DNA of 64,000 nt, from assembly GCF_001544835.2 (NCBI RefSeq), contig NZ_FCNX02000001.1, forward strand, positions 558,001 to 622,000, given 5' to 3'. The translations under genes were made by a program, and so were the position numbers. This document shows positions 52,348 to 63,385 of the stretch, piece by piece. Position 1 is the stretch's first letter. Each line of letters begins with the position of its first letter. The notes under the pieces are model-generated. The model was not told where the DNA came from, did not search any database, and worked only from the letters and a program-made list of their open reading frames with translations. Origin of the DNA: Caballeronia fortuita. GTDB lineage: Bacteria; Pseudomonadota; Gammaproteobacteria; Burkholderiales; Burkholderiaceae.

Positions 52348-53589
52348 TTAGACGAGCAATGCGTCGGCGAATTCTTCGGCGCTGAACGGCTGCAAATCCT
52401 CGACTTTCTCGCCCACGCCGATGAAATAGACCGGCACCGGCCGCTGACGCGCGATCGCGGCGAGAATGCCGCCTTTCGCGGTGCCGTCGAGCTTGGTCAC
52501 GACGAGGCCGGTGAGACCCAGCGCGTCGTCGAACGCCTTGACCTGCGCGAGCGCGTTCTGGCCGGTGTTCGCGTCGATGACGAGCAGCACTTCGTGCGGC
52601 GCGTCGGGCATCGCTTTCGCGATCACGCGGCGCACCTTGCGCAGTTCTTCCATCAAGTGCAGTTGCGTTGGCAGGCGGCCGGCGGTGTCGGCCATCATCA
52701 CGTCGATCCTGCGCGCGCGCGCCGCGCCGACCGCGTCGTAGATCACGGCGGCGGCGTCGCCGCTTTCCTGCGCGATCACCGTCACGTTGTTGCGCTCGCC
52801 CCAGACCGTCAACTGTTCGCGCGCCGCCGCCCGGAACGTGTCGCCCGCGGCGAGCAGCACGGACTGGTTGAAGCGCTGCAGATGCTTCGCCAGCTTGCCG
52901 ATGCTCGTTGTCTTGCCGGCGCCGTTCACGCCCGCGATCATCATCACGAGCGGTTGCGCGCGGCCGAGCATCAACGACTTTTCAAGCGGCCGCAGCAGGT
53001 CGACGAGCAACTCGCGCAGCGCCTTCTTCACCTGAGCCGCGTCGGTCAGACGTTCGGCGCGCACCTTTTCGCGCAGCGATTCGAGCAGGAATTCGGTCGC
53101 GTCCACGCCCGCGTCGGACATCAGCAGCGCGGTCTCGAGTTCTTCGTACAGGTCTTCATCGATCTTCGCGCTGACGAAAATGCCCGTGAGATTGGAACTC
53201 GTCTTCGACAGCCCATGACGCAGGCGCGACATCCATGATTTCTTCGCGACGGGATCGAGCGTCGGCGGCGGGACGACTTCCTCGCTGGCTTCATCCGTTT
53301 CCGGGCCGCGCGCCCATTGGGATTGCGTGCGGCCTTGCCAGTATTCCTTCGATTCGTCCGATGCCGGCGCGTGCGCTGCGGGCGCCGTGGGCGCGACGGG
53401 TGGTACTGGCGGAGGCGCTTCTTCCACGGACGGCGGCGCTTCTTCGGCGGACGCGTCGGCGGCGAGCGCCTGGCGTTCCAGCTCGGCGTCGGAGAGTGCC
53501 TCGTCCTCGGCCGCCTCGACGGTTTCGTCCTGGGGCGCGTCGAGCGGCGCGTCAGCCGGCTTTTTGAATTTCTTGAAGAAGCTGAACAT
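52348..53589 (-). CDS. ftsY: Signal recognition particle receptor FtsY
   Basis: Membrane-associated SRP GTPase that docks ribosome-SRP complexes at the translocon. The 413 residues start with a basic membrane-targeting MFSFFKKFKK and an acidic, Ala/Pro-rich A domain (to about 95), then the helical N domain and G domain: P-loop GVNGAGKTT, DTFRAAAREQL, ADTAGRLPT, and TKLDGTAKGG. ATG 53589 gives this canonical N-terminus; longer frames upstream lack support. Divergent from rsmD as in many proteobacteria, with a terminator just downstream. Confidence 0.95.
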   Translation of the reverse strand: MFSFFKKFKKPADAPLDAPQDETVEAAEDEALSDAELERQALAADASAEEAPPSVEEAPPPVPPVAPTAPAAHAPASDESKEYWQGRTQSQWARGPETDEASEEVVPPPTLDPVAKKSWMSRLRHGLSKTSSNLTGIFVSAKIDEDLYEELETALLMSDAGVDATEFLLESLREKVRAERLTDAAQVKKALRELLVDLLRPLEKSLMLGRAQPLVMMIAGVNGAGKTTSIGKLAKHLQRFNQSVLLAAGDTFRAAAREQLTVWGERNNVTVIAQESGDAAAVIYDAVGAARARRIDVMMADTAGRLPTQLHLMEELRKVRRVIAKAMPDAPHEVLLVIDANTGQNALAQVKAFDDALGLTGLVVTKLDGTAKGGILAAIARQRPVPVYFIGVGEKVEDLQPFSAEEFADALLV

Positions 53590-53817
53590 GGATGTGTGAC
53601 GATGATGCGCGCTTGATCCGACGGCCTCGTGCGCACTTCGAGTCGCTGTGCGCGAGGCCCGCGCGATGGGATAGAAGGCGCATATTTTATCAGGCGCCGC
53701 CGCCCGCGCCTGTGCGGCTCCCGTCATGGCGCGCGTGTGGTAACGTTGGCTCTCATTGCGCCGCCAGCCGTTCTCGAACAAAAACACGCCGGCGCGCCCG
53801 ACTCCGACCTTCCTTTT

Positions 53818-54444
53818 ATGTCCCGCTCGTCCGCTACACGTTCCGCCCTGACCAGCCATACGCCATCGCGCGGAGGCAAACCGCACACGATCCGCATCAT
53901 CGGCGGAGACTGGAAGCGCACGCCGTTGCCCGTGCTCGATCTCGACGGCTTGAGGCCGACGCCGGATCGCGTGCGCGAGACGCTATTCAACTGGCTCGGC
54001 CAGGACCTTTCCGGACAGCGTTGTCTCGACATGTTCGCGGGCAGCGGCGCGCTCGGCTTCGAGGCGGCTTCGCGCGGCGCGGCGCGCGTGCTGATGATCG
54101 AACGCAGCGCGAAGGCGGCTGCGCAGATTCGCGCGAATCAGGCAAAACTCGGCGCGCGCAACATCGAAATCGCGGAAGCGGACGCGCTGCGGCTCGTCGC
54201 GAGCCTTCCGCCCGGTTCGTTCGACGTCATCTTCCTCGACCCGCCGTTCGGCGATCACGCAATGCTCCTGCGCGCGCTGGAACTGGCTGCGCCGCTTGCG
54301 TCATCCGATGGCGCGATTTACGTCGAATGTGGCGATGCGCTGGACGTCGCGGGCATCGATGCGCTCGCGGGCTGGAGCGTCGTGCGCGAGGGCAAGGCGG
54401 GCGCGGTTCGCTATCATTTGCTGCGTCGCGAAAATGAGGAATAA
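53818..54444 (+). CDS. rsmD: 16S rRNA (guanine-966-N2)-methyltransferase RsmD
   Basis: Methylates G966 in the 30S subunit. The 208 residues start with an Arg/Ser-rich tail, then IRIIGGDWKRTPLPV, GLRPTPDRVRETLFNWL, motif I CLDMFAGSGALGFEAASRGA and the catalytic DPPFGDH (motif IV). ATG 53818 is used; the frame extends upstream but crosses the ftsY promoter region. It is followed by coaD after 99 bases, the conserved rsmD-coaD pairing. Confidence 0.94.
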   Translation: MSRSSATRSALTSHTPSRGGKPHTIRIIGGDWKRTPLPVLDLDGLRPTPDRVRETLFNWLGQDLSGQRCLDMFAGSGALGFEAASRGAARVLMIERSAKAAAQIRANQAKLGARNIEIAEADALRLVASLPPGSFDVIFLDPPFGDHAMLLRALELAAPLASSDGAIYVECGDALDVAGIDALAGWSVVREGKAGAVRYHLLRRENEE

Positions 54445-54543
54445 TGCGCGTTCCCGATTTTGGCACGGCCGATCTCGCGGTAGATGAGGCAGAGTTGGTC
54501 GTCGCAGCCACGCGGCCCAATGTAAATAGAAGAGGAGAAGCTC

Positions 54544-55050
54544 ATGGTTGTCGCCGTGTATCCGGGTACGTTCGACCCGCTCACTCGCGGACATGAAGAC
54601 ATCGTCCGGCGCGCATCGAGCATTTTCGATCAGCTCGTCGTGGGCGTCGCGGACAGCCGCGCGAAGAAGCCGTTTTTCTCGTTGCAGGAAAGGCTGGATA
54701 TCGCGCATGACGTGCTCGGGCACTATCCGAACGTGCAAGTGAGCAGTTTCACCGGGCTATTGAAGGATTTCGTGCGCAAGAACAACGCGCGCGTGATCGT
54801 ACGCGGATTGCGCGCCGTATCCGATTTCGAATACGAGTTCCAGATGGCCGGAATGAACCGCTATCTGCTGCCCGACGTCGAGACGATGTTCATGACGCCG
54901 TCGGATCAATATCAGTTCATCTCGGGCACCATCGTGCGCGAGATCGCGCAGCTTGGCGGCGACGTGAGCAAGTTCGTATTTCCGTCGGTTGAAAAGCGGC
55001 TGATCGACAAAGTCACCGCGCAGACGCAGAAAGATCCGGCGGCGCCTTGA
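54544..55050 (+). CDS. coaD: Phosphopantetheine adenylyltransferase
   Basis: Hexameric nucleotidyltransferase making dephospho-CoA from ATP and 4'-phosphopantetheine. The 168 residues have the ATP-binding (T/H)xGH motif in [15 protein letters not shown], substrate residues in [19 protein letters not shown] and the ISxTxVR-like [10 protein letters not shown]. Start ATG 54544 follows AGAGGAGAAG. It is located between rsmD and a ferredoxin, the usual beta-proteobacterial order. Confidence 0.96.
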   Translation: MVVAVYPGTFDPLTRGHEDIVRRASSIFDQLVVGVADSRAKKPFFSLQERLDIAHDVLGHYPNVQVSSFTGLLKDFVRKNNARVIVRGLRAVSDFEYEFQMAGMNRYLLPDVETMFMTPSDQYQFISGTIVREIAQLGGDVSKFVFPSVEKRLIDKVTAQTQKDPAAP

Positions 55051-55124
55051 TACGCCGGGCCCGCGCACTTATCTTCGAAGGTGCGCGGGTTCATGCCGGA
55101 CGCGATCCGGCGAGACGAGAGTAA

Positions 55125-56464
<1,340 letters not shown>

Positions 56465-56465
56465 A

Positions 56466-57068
56466 TCATGAATTGCGGTGCAGGTTCATCATCGCACGCT
56501 CGGTTTCGCCGGCGACGACAAAAGGCATTACGGCGAGCGCGCGCTCGATCGACTGATCGATCACGTCCTGTTCCTCGCGGCGCGGCGGCTTGAGAACGAA
56601 ATTCGCGACATCGGGCTTCGCCCCCGCGCGCGCGCCTTCCGGAATCAGATCGCGCGGATGCCCGATGCCGATGCGCAATCTCCAATACTGCTGCGACGAC
56701 AGATGCGCGGAAATGTCCTTCAGGCCGTTGTGTCCGCCGCTGCCGCCGCCGAGCTTCATCTTGACGGTGCCGGGCGGCAGGTCGAGTTCGTCGTGCGCGA
56801 CGAGAATTTCATCGGGGAGAATCTTGAAGAACTGCGCGACCGCGACGACCGATTGCCCCGAACGGTTCATGTACGTCTGCGGTTCCAGCAGATGCACTTC
56901 GTGGCCGTGCAGACGTCCCTTGCCGTAGAAACCGTGGAAACGGCGCTCGTCGCGCAGCGTCGCGCCCGCGTCGCGCGCGAATTGGTCGACGAACCAAAAG
57001 CCCGCGTTATGCCGCGTCGCGGTGTATTCGGCGCCCGGATTGCCCAGGCCGACGATCAGCTTGATCAT
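56466..57068 (-). CDS. pth: Peptidyl-tRNA hydrolase
   Basis: Cleaves peptidyl-tRNA released from stalled ribosomes (200 aa). The active-site histidine and Asn are in [17 protein letters not shown] and NPG...; other hallmarks are [35 protein letters not shown] and [12 protein letters not shown] with the second His. It follows rplY and precedes hisC by one base. The start codon lies in a ten-base tandem duplication (57064-57083) that places a second, out-of-frame ATG ten bases upstream. Confidence 0.96.
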   Translation of the reverse strand: MIKLIVGLGNPGAEYTATRHNAGFWFVDQFARDAGATLRDERRFHGFYGKGRLHGHEVHLLEPQTYMNRSGQSVVAVAQFFKILPDEILVAHDELDLPPGTVKMKLGGGSGGHNGLKDISAHLSSQQYWRLRIGIGHPRDLIPEGARAGAKPDVANFVLKPPRREEQDVIDQSIERALAVMPFVVAGETERAMMNLHRNS

Positions 57069-57083
57069 GTAGAATCATGTAGA
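57064..57083. repeat. Ten-base tandem duplication at the pth start codon
   Basis: ATCATGTAGA occurs twice in direct succession (57064-57073 and 57074-57083). On the minus strand it contains the pth ATG (57066-57068) and a copy of the ATG ten bases upstream in another frame. Confidence 0.7.
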
Positions 57084-57085
57084 AC

Positions 57086-57121
57086 AAAAAAAAACCCGCC
57101 GGGGCTTGCGCGCCGGCGGGT
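57086..57121 (-). terminator. Rho-independent terminator after rplY
   Basis: ACCCGCCGG (57094-57102) pairs with CCGGCGGGT (57113-57121); on the minus strand a run of nine T follows (complement of 57086-57094). It lies between rplY and pth. Confidence 0.9.
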
Positions 57122-57173
57122 CACGTCGACCGTTCTTGCGAACGGATCGAGAGGATAGCGGTGTTCCGCGTGC

Positions 57174-57791
57174 TTACTCGGCTGCCGGCGTAGCGCCTTC
57201 GCCTTCAGCAGCCGTATCCGACACGACGGCAGCCGGGACGGTCGCCGAAGCCACCACCGGATTTTCCGCCTGGACGGAAAGCGTCAGGCTCACGCCCTTC
57301 GGCAGCGGGATGTCCTTCGCGTGCATCGTCTGGCCGGCTTCGATCTTCGCCAGATCGATTTCCAGGAACTCGGGCAGGTCTGCCGGCAGGCATTCCACTT
57401 CCAGTTCCGTCACGACGTGCGAGATCACCGCGCCCGACAGCTTCACGGCCGGGTTGGTTTCCTGGTTCATGAAGTGCAGCGGCACCTTGGTGTGCAGCTT
57501 CTTCTTCGCGTCGACGCGCTGGAAGTCCACGTGCAGCACGAGCTGCTTGAACGGGTGGTATTGCACGTCGCGCAACAGAACTTGTTGCGACTTGCCGGCC
57601 ACTTCCAGGTCGAGAATCGACGAGTGGAAAACTTCTTTCTTCAGGGCGTGCCACAGGGCGTTGTGGTCGAGTTCGACCAGTTGAACGTCCGTTTCACCAC
57701 CGTACACGATACCCGGGGTCTTGCCCGAGTTGCGCAGGCGGCGGCTCGCACCCGTACCTTGCTTGCTACGCTCAAAAGCGACGACTTTCAT
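57174..57791 (-). CDS. rplY: 50S ribosomal protein bL25, CTC form
   Basis: Binds 5S rRNA. The 205-residue protein has the N-terminal L25 domain ([49 protein letters not shown]) and the C-terminal CTC/TL5 beta domain ([27 protein letters not shown]), ending in an Ala-rich tail. This longer form is usual outside enterobacteria. ATG 57791 is preceded by GAGGAGTC. It is between prs and pth, each separated by a terminator. Confidence 0.95.
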   Translation of the reverse strand: MKVVAFERSKQGTGASRRLRNSGKTPGIVYGGETDVQLVELDHNALWHALKKEVFHSSILDLEVAGKSQQVLLRDVQYHPFKQLVLHVDFQRVDAKKKLHTKVPLHFMNQETNPAVKLSGAVISHVVTELEVECLPADLPEFLEIDLAKIEAGQTMHAKDIPLPKGVSLTLSVQAENPVVASATVPAAVVSDTAAEGEGATPAAE

Positions 57792-57899
57792 GTGTGACTC
57801 CTCTATCTGCCCGCGACCAGGCAGGGAAACCGGGATCATCGAAAATGTGTGATCCCACAACAAGCGACGCGAACCTTCGTCCGTTCGCGCCGATCATGC

Positions 57900-57926
57900 A
57901 AAAACGCGAAGCGTGTGCTTCGCGTT
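57900..57926 (-). terminator. Rho-independent terminator after prs
   Basis: AACGCGAAGC (57903-57912) pairs with GCTTCGCGTT (57917-57926) with a four-base loop; on the minus strand TTTTT follows. It lies just past the prs stop, upstream of rplY. Confidence 0.9.
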
Positions 57927-57942
57927 CCTTGCTCAATGCTAT

Positions 57943-58896
57943 TTAACCTTCGGCGAAGAGCGACATCACCGAGTCGCCGCGCCGGATTCGCGAGAATGTC
58001 TCCGCGAGCAGCCCCGCACTCGACAGGGGACGGATCTTCGCGCATGCGAGCGATTCGGCCGAAAGGGGAATCGTGTCCGTGACGACGAGTTCGTCCAGTT
58101 CCGACGCCGTGATGCGCGCCGCCGCGCCGCCCGACAGAACCGGATGCGTCGCGTATGCGAAAACCTGCTTGGCGCCACGCGCCTTCAACACTTGCGCGGC
58201 CTTGCACAGCGTGCCGGCGGTGTCGACCATGTCGTCCATGATGACGCAGGTGCGGCCTTCGACTTCACCGATGATGTTCATCACCTCGGCGACATTCGCC
58301 TTCGGACGGCGCTTGTCGATGATCGCGAGGTCCGTGTTCAACTGCTTGGCGAGCGCACGCGCGCGCACCACGCCGCCGACGTCCGGCGACACGACCAGCA
58401 GATGGTCATGGTTCTGCTTGCGCAGATCGCCGAGCAGAACGGGCGTAGCGTAGATGTTGTCGACGGGGATGTCGAAGAAACCTTGAATCTGGTCGGCGTG
58501 AAGGTCCATGGTGATCACGCGATCGACGCCGGCAATTTCCAGCATGTTCGCGACGACCTTCGCCGAGATGGCCACTCGCGCGGAACGCGGACGGCGGTCC
58601 TGGCGCGCATAGCCGAAGTAGGGGATGGCTGCGGTGATCCGGCCGGCGGATGCGCGCTTGAGCGCATCGACCATGATCATCAGTTCCATCAGGTTGTCGT
58701 TCGTGGGGGCGCAGGTGGACTGCAGAACGAATACGTCTTTGCCTCGAACGTTTTCCTGAATCTCGACCATGATCTCGCCGTCGGAGAAACGGCTGACCAT
58801 CGCTTTGCCGAGAGGAATACCAAGGATTTTGACGACTTCCTGTGCAAGCGCGGGATTTGCGTTGCCAGTAAAAACCATCAGGCCGTCACTGCTCAT
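57943..58896 (-). CDS. prs: Ribose-phosphate pyrophosphokinase
   Basis: Makes PRPP from ribose-5-phosphate and ATP, for nucleotides, histidine and tryptophan. The 317 residues match class I enzymes: [33 protein letters not shown], the flexible loop [30 protein letters not shown] and the PRPP-binding [17 protein letters not shown]. Start MSSDGLMVF at 58896; an extension upstream would run into the tRNA gene. It is preceded by tRNA-Gln, with which it may share a transcript. Confidence 0.97.
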   Translation of the reverse strand: MSSDGLMVFTGNANPALAQEVVKILGIPLGKAMVSRFSDGEIMVEIQENVRGKDVFVLQSTCAPTNDNLMELMIMVDALKRASAGRITAAIPYFGYARQDRRPRSARVAISAKVVANMLEIAGVDRVITMDLHADQIQGFFDIPVDNIYATPVLLGDLRKQNHDHLLVVSPDVGGVVRARALAKQLNTDLAIIDKRRPKANVAEVMNIIGEVEGRTCVIMDDMVDTAGTLCKAAQVLKARGAKQVFAYATHPVLSGGAAARITASELDELVVTDTIPLSAESLACAKIRPLSSAGLLAETFSRIRRGDSVMSLFAEG

Positions 58897-58946
58897 CGTG
58901 CACCTGTCTGCGGCTGGAGGCGAGAGGAAAAACGCGAGAAAAGGAA

Positions 58947-59023
58947 TGGCAGGGGAGGAAGGACTCGAACCCTCGCATGCCGGAATCAAAATCCGGTGCC
59001 TTGACCAACTTGGCGACTCCCCT
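58947..59023 (-). tRNA. tRNA-Gln (anticodon UUG)
   Basis: A 77-base cloverleaf on the minus strand with encoded CCA (58947-58949 side). The acceptor stem pairs AGGGGAG with CTCCCCT; the anticodon stem CCGGA/TCCGG encloses the loop TTTTGAT with anticodon TTG; the T-arm has GGTTCGAGTCC. It lies between ispE and prs, the conserved location in beta-proteobacteria. Confidence 0.97.
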
Positions 59024-59076
59024 ACACAACTTTGAGTCTTGCCGGAAAGTGTAGGACATACCCGACAAAACAAAAC

Positions 59077-59958
59077 CTATGACGCGAAAGCGAAGAGAGG
59101 ATGAGAATCCAGACTTGCCGTTACCACGCTTTTCCAGCTTGCCGGCAGTTTGGCTTGCGCCATTTCTGCTTCAGCTTGGCTGGCGAAAGCGGCAAACACG
59201 CTTGCTCCAGATCCAGTCATTCGCGCCGGTGCGAGATTGGAAAACCACTCGAGCACCTTTGCAACTTCCGCGTACTTTCCTGCGACTACAGCTTGCATGT
59301 CGTTCTGACCGAAGCTGTCTGGCCAGTTTGTGTCTGACCTTTGCTGTGCAAGAAAGTCCATCATTGTGACGACTTTCGTATCCCGCGTCAAGCTTTTTTC
59401 GGAGAAAATCGCCGCGGTGGGGACGTGAGCATCAGGCGTTACCACGAGGAAGAAACGTTTCGGCAGATCGACCGCCTGAAGCGCTTCCCCGACACCCTCT
59501 GCGAAAGCATTTTGCCCGAAGACAAAAAACGGCACGTCCGCGCCGAGTTGCAGGCCGAGATTCTGCAGAATCTCACGCGAAAGATCAACACCCCAGAGAC
59601 GATTCAACGCCAAAAGAGTTGTCGCCGCGTCGGAACTGCCTCCGCCGAGGCCCGCGCCCATCGGCAGACGCTTGTCGATTTCGATGTCCGCGCCGAACGT
59701 CGTGCCCGTGTGCCGCTGAAGCAGACGCGCCGCCCGCACGACGAGGTCGCTGGCTTCGGGCACGCCGGGAACATCCGTCTTGCGCGCGATGACGCCATCG
59801 TCGCGACGTGTGAAGTGCAGACGATCGCCCCAGTCGAGCAACTGGAAGACCGTCTGCAGCGAGTGATAGCCATCCGGACGGCGGCCCGTGATGTGCAGAA
59901 AAAGGTTCAGCTTCGCGGGTGCGAGGCAGTCACGAAGCGTTTCGTTCGATGAGGTCAT
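59077..59958 (-). CDS. ispE: 4-diphosphocytidyl-2-C-methyl-D-erythritol kinase
   Basis: GHMP kinase of the MEP isoprenoid pathway (293 aa). Features: [22 protein letters not shown] with the substrate residues at the N-terminus, the ATP-binding glycine loop [38 protein letters not shown] and the C-terminal [14 protein letters not shown]. It is downstream of lolB by 19 bases and precedes tRNA-Gln and prs, the standard order. Confidence 0.96.
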   Translation of the reverse strand: MTSSNETLRDCLAPAKLNLFLHITGRRPDGYHSLQTVFQLLDWGDRLHFTRRDDGVIARKTDVPGVPEASDLVVRAARLLQRHTGTTFGADIEIDKRLPMGAGLGGGSSDAATTLLALNRLWGVDLSREILQNLGLQLGADVPFFVFGQNAFAEGVGEALQAVDLPKRFFLVVTPDAHVPTAAIFSEKSLTRDTKVVTMMDFLAQQRSDTNWPDSFGQNDMQAVVAGKYAEVAKVLEWFSNLAPARMTGSGASVFAAFASQAEAEMAQAKLPASWKSVVTASLDSHPLFAFAS

Positions 59959-59977
59959 GCGTCATGCAACTGCCGGG

Positions 59978-60607
59978 TTATTGATCGAGCACGAGTTTGA
60001 TGTCGAGCGGCGGTTCGTTGCGAGAAAGATTGACGCGCTTCACGCCGGTCGCGGGCGCGTCGGCGTAGGCCAGATAGTCGATCGTCCAGCCGTCCTGCTT
60101 GATTTCCTTCGGACGGCCGTTGTTCGCTTCCGGATCGAGCGTCGTCTGAGCGCGCGAACTCGGCGCGGCAGACGGTTGCAGCCAATAGCGCAGGCCTTCC
60201 ACCGGCAGCGCGAAGCCCATCGTGTTCTGCATCAGTTGCGAGACGTTATCCGCACTTACCGGCTGACGATTGGGCAGTTCGAGCGTCGCGAGCGACGGCG
60301 ACGACGTCACGATCGCCATTGTCTGGCCGAGCGGATTGCGCAATTGCAGCGTGACGGTGTCGCCCGTTTCCTGCCAGTCGAAGTTGCCATAGGCGTTGCG
60401 CTGCGTGCCGTTCTGGTCGTTGTACTGAACGGCGAAGCGTCCGTGATATGCGCGGCTCGTCTGTGTCGCGAGCGATGTGGATGCGTTGGTCGTCGTGGGC
60501 ACGCGCGGCTGGACCGCGCAACCCGACATCACGAGCGCGGCGGCTGCCGCGATGCCGAGCGCGCCGCGTCGAAGCGATGCGCCGGCGAGAAAATCGAGTG
60601 CGATCAA
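59978..60607 (-). CDS. lolB: Outer-membrane lipoprotein LolB
   Basis: Accepts lipoproteins from LolA and inserts them into the outer membrane. The 209-residue precursor has a lipoprotein signal (LGIAAAAALVMSGCAVQP, lipidated Cys near residue 30), then YHGRFAVQYNDQNGTQRNAYGNFDW and FALPVEGLRYWL, as in LolB. Translation probably starts at ATG 60607, which overlaps the stop of the TPR gene by four bases. Second gene of the TPR-lolB-ispE transcript. Confidence 0.92.
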   Translation of the reverse strand: MIALDFLAGASLRRGALGIAAAAALVMSGCAVQPRVPTTTNASTSLATQTSRAYHGRFAVQYNDQNGTQRNAYGNFDWQETGDTVTLQLRNPLGQTMAIVTSSPSLATLELPNRQPVSADNVSQLMQNTMGFALPVEGLRYWLQPSAAPSSRAQTTLDPEANNGRPKEIKQDGWTIDYLAYADAPATGVKRVNLSRNEPPLDIKLVLDQ

Positions 60608-62463
60608 AGGTCGTTTACCTGAAGTCGTTTGAGCGTTTTGACGAGCGTGTCGTTGTCAGGTTCGAGCTTCTGCGCCTGCCGCCACGTCGCGCGCGCCTGA
60701 TCCTGCTGTCCGGACTTCCACTGGACTTCGCCCAGATGCGCGCCGATTTCGGCATTCGGCTGAAGGTTATAGGCGTTCTTGAGAATCTTCTCGGCTTCGG
60801 CCGCATTGCCCTGACGGAAGCGCGCCCAGCCGAGGCTGTCCATGATGAACGCGTCGTTCGGCGCGAGCGAGACGGCCTTTTCGATCAGCTTCACGGCTTC
60901 GTCGAGCCGCTGATTGCGATCGACGAGCGAATAGCCGAGCGCGTTATACGCCTGCGGATTGTCCGGCTGCGTGCGCATCAGCGAGCGCAGTTGCGCCTCC
61001 ATGACGTCGTAATGGCCGGTCTTCTCGGCGGCCATCGCGTAGTCGTAGACGAGATCGGGATCGTCCGGGAACGCCGCCACCGCCTTCGCGAGATTCGCTT
61101 CCGCTTCCTTGTAGCGATGCGCCTCGAAAAGGATGGCCGAATCGGTGCGGGCGAGCAGCGCCAGATCGCGCGGATCGGAGCTTTGCAGATTGCCGATGAG
61201 CGCGCGCGCGTCGTCAACCTTGCCTTGCTTCGCGAGCAACTGCGCGCGCGTGATCTGCGCGGGCAGATATTGCTGGCTCGTGCGCGGAATCTTGTCGAGC
61301 CACTGGCTCGCCGCGGCTTCGTCCTTTTGTTCGAGCGCGAGTTGCGCGAGATAGATGTACGCCTGGCCCGGGTCCGCGCCGGGCGTGCTTTCCGCCGTCT
61401 TCGCGTACTGATCCAGAAAGTCCCGCGCCTTGTCGAACTGCTTCTTCTGGGTGTTGATGAGCGCGAGCGCCATCAACGGCGTCAGATCCTTCGGATCGTT
61501 CTTGCGCATGATTTCGAACTGCTTTTGCGCGTCGTCGAGTCTGTCGGACGACAGATACAACTGCGCGAGCGCGAGCCGTGCGTCATGCGATTTCGGATTC
61601 TTGTCGAGATATTTCTCGAACGATGCGATGCCTTCCCGGCGCTCCTCCGGGCCCATGCGCGCGAGCGTCAGCGCGGCGGGCAGATAGTCAGGCTTCAGTT
61701 GCAGCGCCTTTTCGAGCGATGCCTTAGCGCCTGGCTGATCGTCGGCGATCAGTTGCTGGCGCGCGAGCGCGAGTTGTGCTTCGGGCCGGTCGCGATCGTT
61801 CTGCGTCAGATCCTTGAGCACATTCAAGCCGCCGACGCGATTCGGTCCGCGCGCGAGCAAGGTCTGAAGAGAAAGGATGGCGTCGCCGCGCTGCTCCGGC
61901 GCGACCTTCGCGAGCTCGCGTTCCAGCGTGGGCTTCGCGTCTTCCGGCTTGCCGCCGACGATCAGCAGCGACGCGCTCAACTGCGCCGCGCGATCCGAAT
62001 GAGGCGCGAACTGCTGCCAGAGCTGCGCCGACGTGAGCGCGTCATTCGGGCTTTGCGCCGCGATCGCGATTTCGGTTGCGCGCTGCGCGAAACGCGGATC
62101 GTGCGTGTCGCGGGCGAGCGCGAGATACGTCTGGAATGCGGGTGCGGGCTGTCCGCGCTGCAAGGCGACTTCGGCGGCCAGCACCTGGAAAACGATCTGG
62201 CTGGACATTGCCACGTTCGGCAAGTCCTGCGATTCGGCGCCGCTGACCGGCGCGGTCAGGAGATCGGCGGCGCTTTGCGCGTCGGCCTGATCGTCGGCGC
62301 TCGGAACAGGGGTCGCGTTCTGCGCCTGAGCGTGCGCGGGCGCGAACGCGAGCGCGGCCATCGCGAATGCAATGGCGCCGGCGATTCGCGACATTGGCAT
62401 GGCGAACGAATGCGCCGAGCTGGCCTGACGCTTCGCAAACAGCTTCGTGACGAACGAGTTCAT
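60604..62463 (-). CDS. TPR-repeat periplasmic protein upstream of lolB
   Basis: A 619-residue secreted protein made almost entirely of tetratricopeptide repeats. The signal peptide is near residues 22-46 ([20 protein letters not shown]); many TPR units follow, such as [20 protein letters not shown] and [20 protein letters not shown]. Such a gene precedes lolB throughout beta-proteobacteria; a role in envelope assembly is plausible but unproven. ATG 62463 leaves a long n-region; a start at residue 22 (MPMSRIAG) would give a normal signal peptide. It overlaps lolB by four bases and is divergent from mutM. Confidence 0.87.
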   Translation of the reverse strand: MNSFVTKLFAKRQASSAHSFAMPMSRIAGAIAFAMAALAFAPAHAQAQNATPVPSADDQADAQSAADLLTAPVSGAESQDLPNVAMSSQIVFQVLAAEVALQRGQPAPAFQTYLALARDTHDPRFAQRATEIAIAAQSPNDALTSAQLWQQFAPHSDRAAQLSASLLIVGGKPEDAKPTLERELAKVAPEQRGDAILSLQTLLARGPNRVGGLNVLKDLTQNDRDRPEAQLALARQQLIADDQPGAKASLEKALQLKPDYLPAALTLARMGPEERREGIASFEKYLDKNPKSHDARLALAQLYLSSDRLDDAQKQFEIMRKNDPKDLTPLMALALINTQKKQFDKARDFLDQYAKTAESTPGADPGQAYIYLAQLALEQKDEAAASQWLDKIPRTSQQYLPAQITRAQLLAKQGKVDDARALIGNLQSSDPRDLALLARTDSAILFEAHRYKEAEANLAKAVAAFPDDPDLVYDYAMAAEKTGHYDVMEAQLRSLMRTQPDNPQAYNALGYSLVDRNQRLDEAVKLIEKAVSLAPNDAFIMDSLGWARFRQGNAAEAEKILKNAYNLQPNAEIGAHLGEVQWKSGQQDQARATWRQAQKLEPDNDTLVKTLKRLQVNDL

Positions 62464-62548
62464 GGAATTCCAGACGATGTTTCAGTCGATTGTAACGCGG
62501 TCGCTAAAATACCGGCACACTCGCCCCAGCAAGACTCTCTCCAGAAAA

Positions 62549-63379
62549 ATGCCCGAACTGCCGGAAGTCGAAGTCACCCGCCGGGGAATCGAACCCTATG
62601 TCGCCGGACGGCGCGTCGAGCACGTCGACGTGCGCACGCCCGCGCTGCGCTGGCCCATCCCGAAGCATCTTCCGAAGACGCTCGATCGTCTGAAGATCGA
62701 GAAAGTGGAGCGGCGCGGCAAGTATCTTCTGTTCGAAACCGCGGAAGGCTGGCTGATCGTCCATCTCGGCATGACCGGTACGCTGCGCGTGCTGCGGCAC
62801 GTGCCGAAGCCGCCCGAGGCGGCGAAGCACGATCACGTCGATATCGTGTTCGACGATTTCATCCTGCGCTTTCGCGATCCGCGCCGCTTCGGTGCGATCC
62901 TCTGGCATCCGCGCGCGGACGGCGACGTGCTCGATCATCCGCTGCTCGCAAGCCTGGGCGTCGAACCGTTCTCGCCGGAATTCTCGGGCGCGCTGCTGTT
63001 TCGCGAGACGCGCGGGCGCAAAGTGTCCGTGAAGCAGGCGCTGCTCGCGGGCGGGATCGTGGTGGGCGTCGGCAATATCTATGCGTCGGAGAGCCTCTTT
63101 CGCGCGGGTATCCGGCCGACGACAGCCGCGGGCCGGATCTCGCTCGTGCGTTACGATCTGCTCGCCGACGCCGTGCGCGTGACGCTCGCCGCCGCAATCG
63201 ACAAGGGCGGCAGCACGCTGCGCGATTTCGTCGGCAGCAATGGCGAGTCGGGCTACTTCCAGCTCGACTATTTCGTCTATGATCGCGCCGGCCTGCCGTG
63301 CCACGTCTGCGGCACCGCGATCAAACAAATCGTTCAGGGACAGCGTTCGACGTACTTTTGTCCGCGTTGCCAACGCTAA
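62549..63379 (+). CDS. mutM: Formamidopyrimidine-DNA glycosylase
   Basis: Removes 8-oxoguanine and formamidopyrimidines and nicks the abasic site. The 276 residues begin with the catalytic proline ([16 protein letters not shown]), then K57 region [17 protein letters not shown], the H2TH motif [16 protein letters not shown] and the C-terminal zinc finger [20 protein letters not shown] with CPRC. ATG 62549 is the only start that yields the N-terminal Pro. mutY follows after six bases, so two oxidised-guanine repair genes are coexpressed. Confidence 0.97.
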   Translation: MPELPEVEVTRRGIEPYVAGRRVEHVDVRTPALRWPIPKHLPKTLDRLKIEKVERRGKYLLFETAEGWLIVHLGMTGTLRVLRHVPKPPEAAKHDHVDIVFDDFILRFRDPRRFGAILWHPRADGDVLDHPLLASLGVEPFSPEFSGALLFRETRGRKVSVKQALLAGGIVVGVGNIYASESLFRAGIRPTTAAGRISLVRYDLLADAVRVTLAAAIDKGGSTLRDFVGSNGESGYFQLDYFVYDRAGLPCHVCGTAIKQIVQGQRSTYFCPRCQR

Positions 63380-63385
63380 TTTCCG

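Noticed and set aside
60448..63282. Open frame of 944 codons antisense to the TPR gene and running into mutM out of frame
   Set aside because: Arg-rich shadow crossing two divergent real genes; no start context and no recognisable domain.
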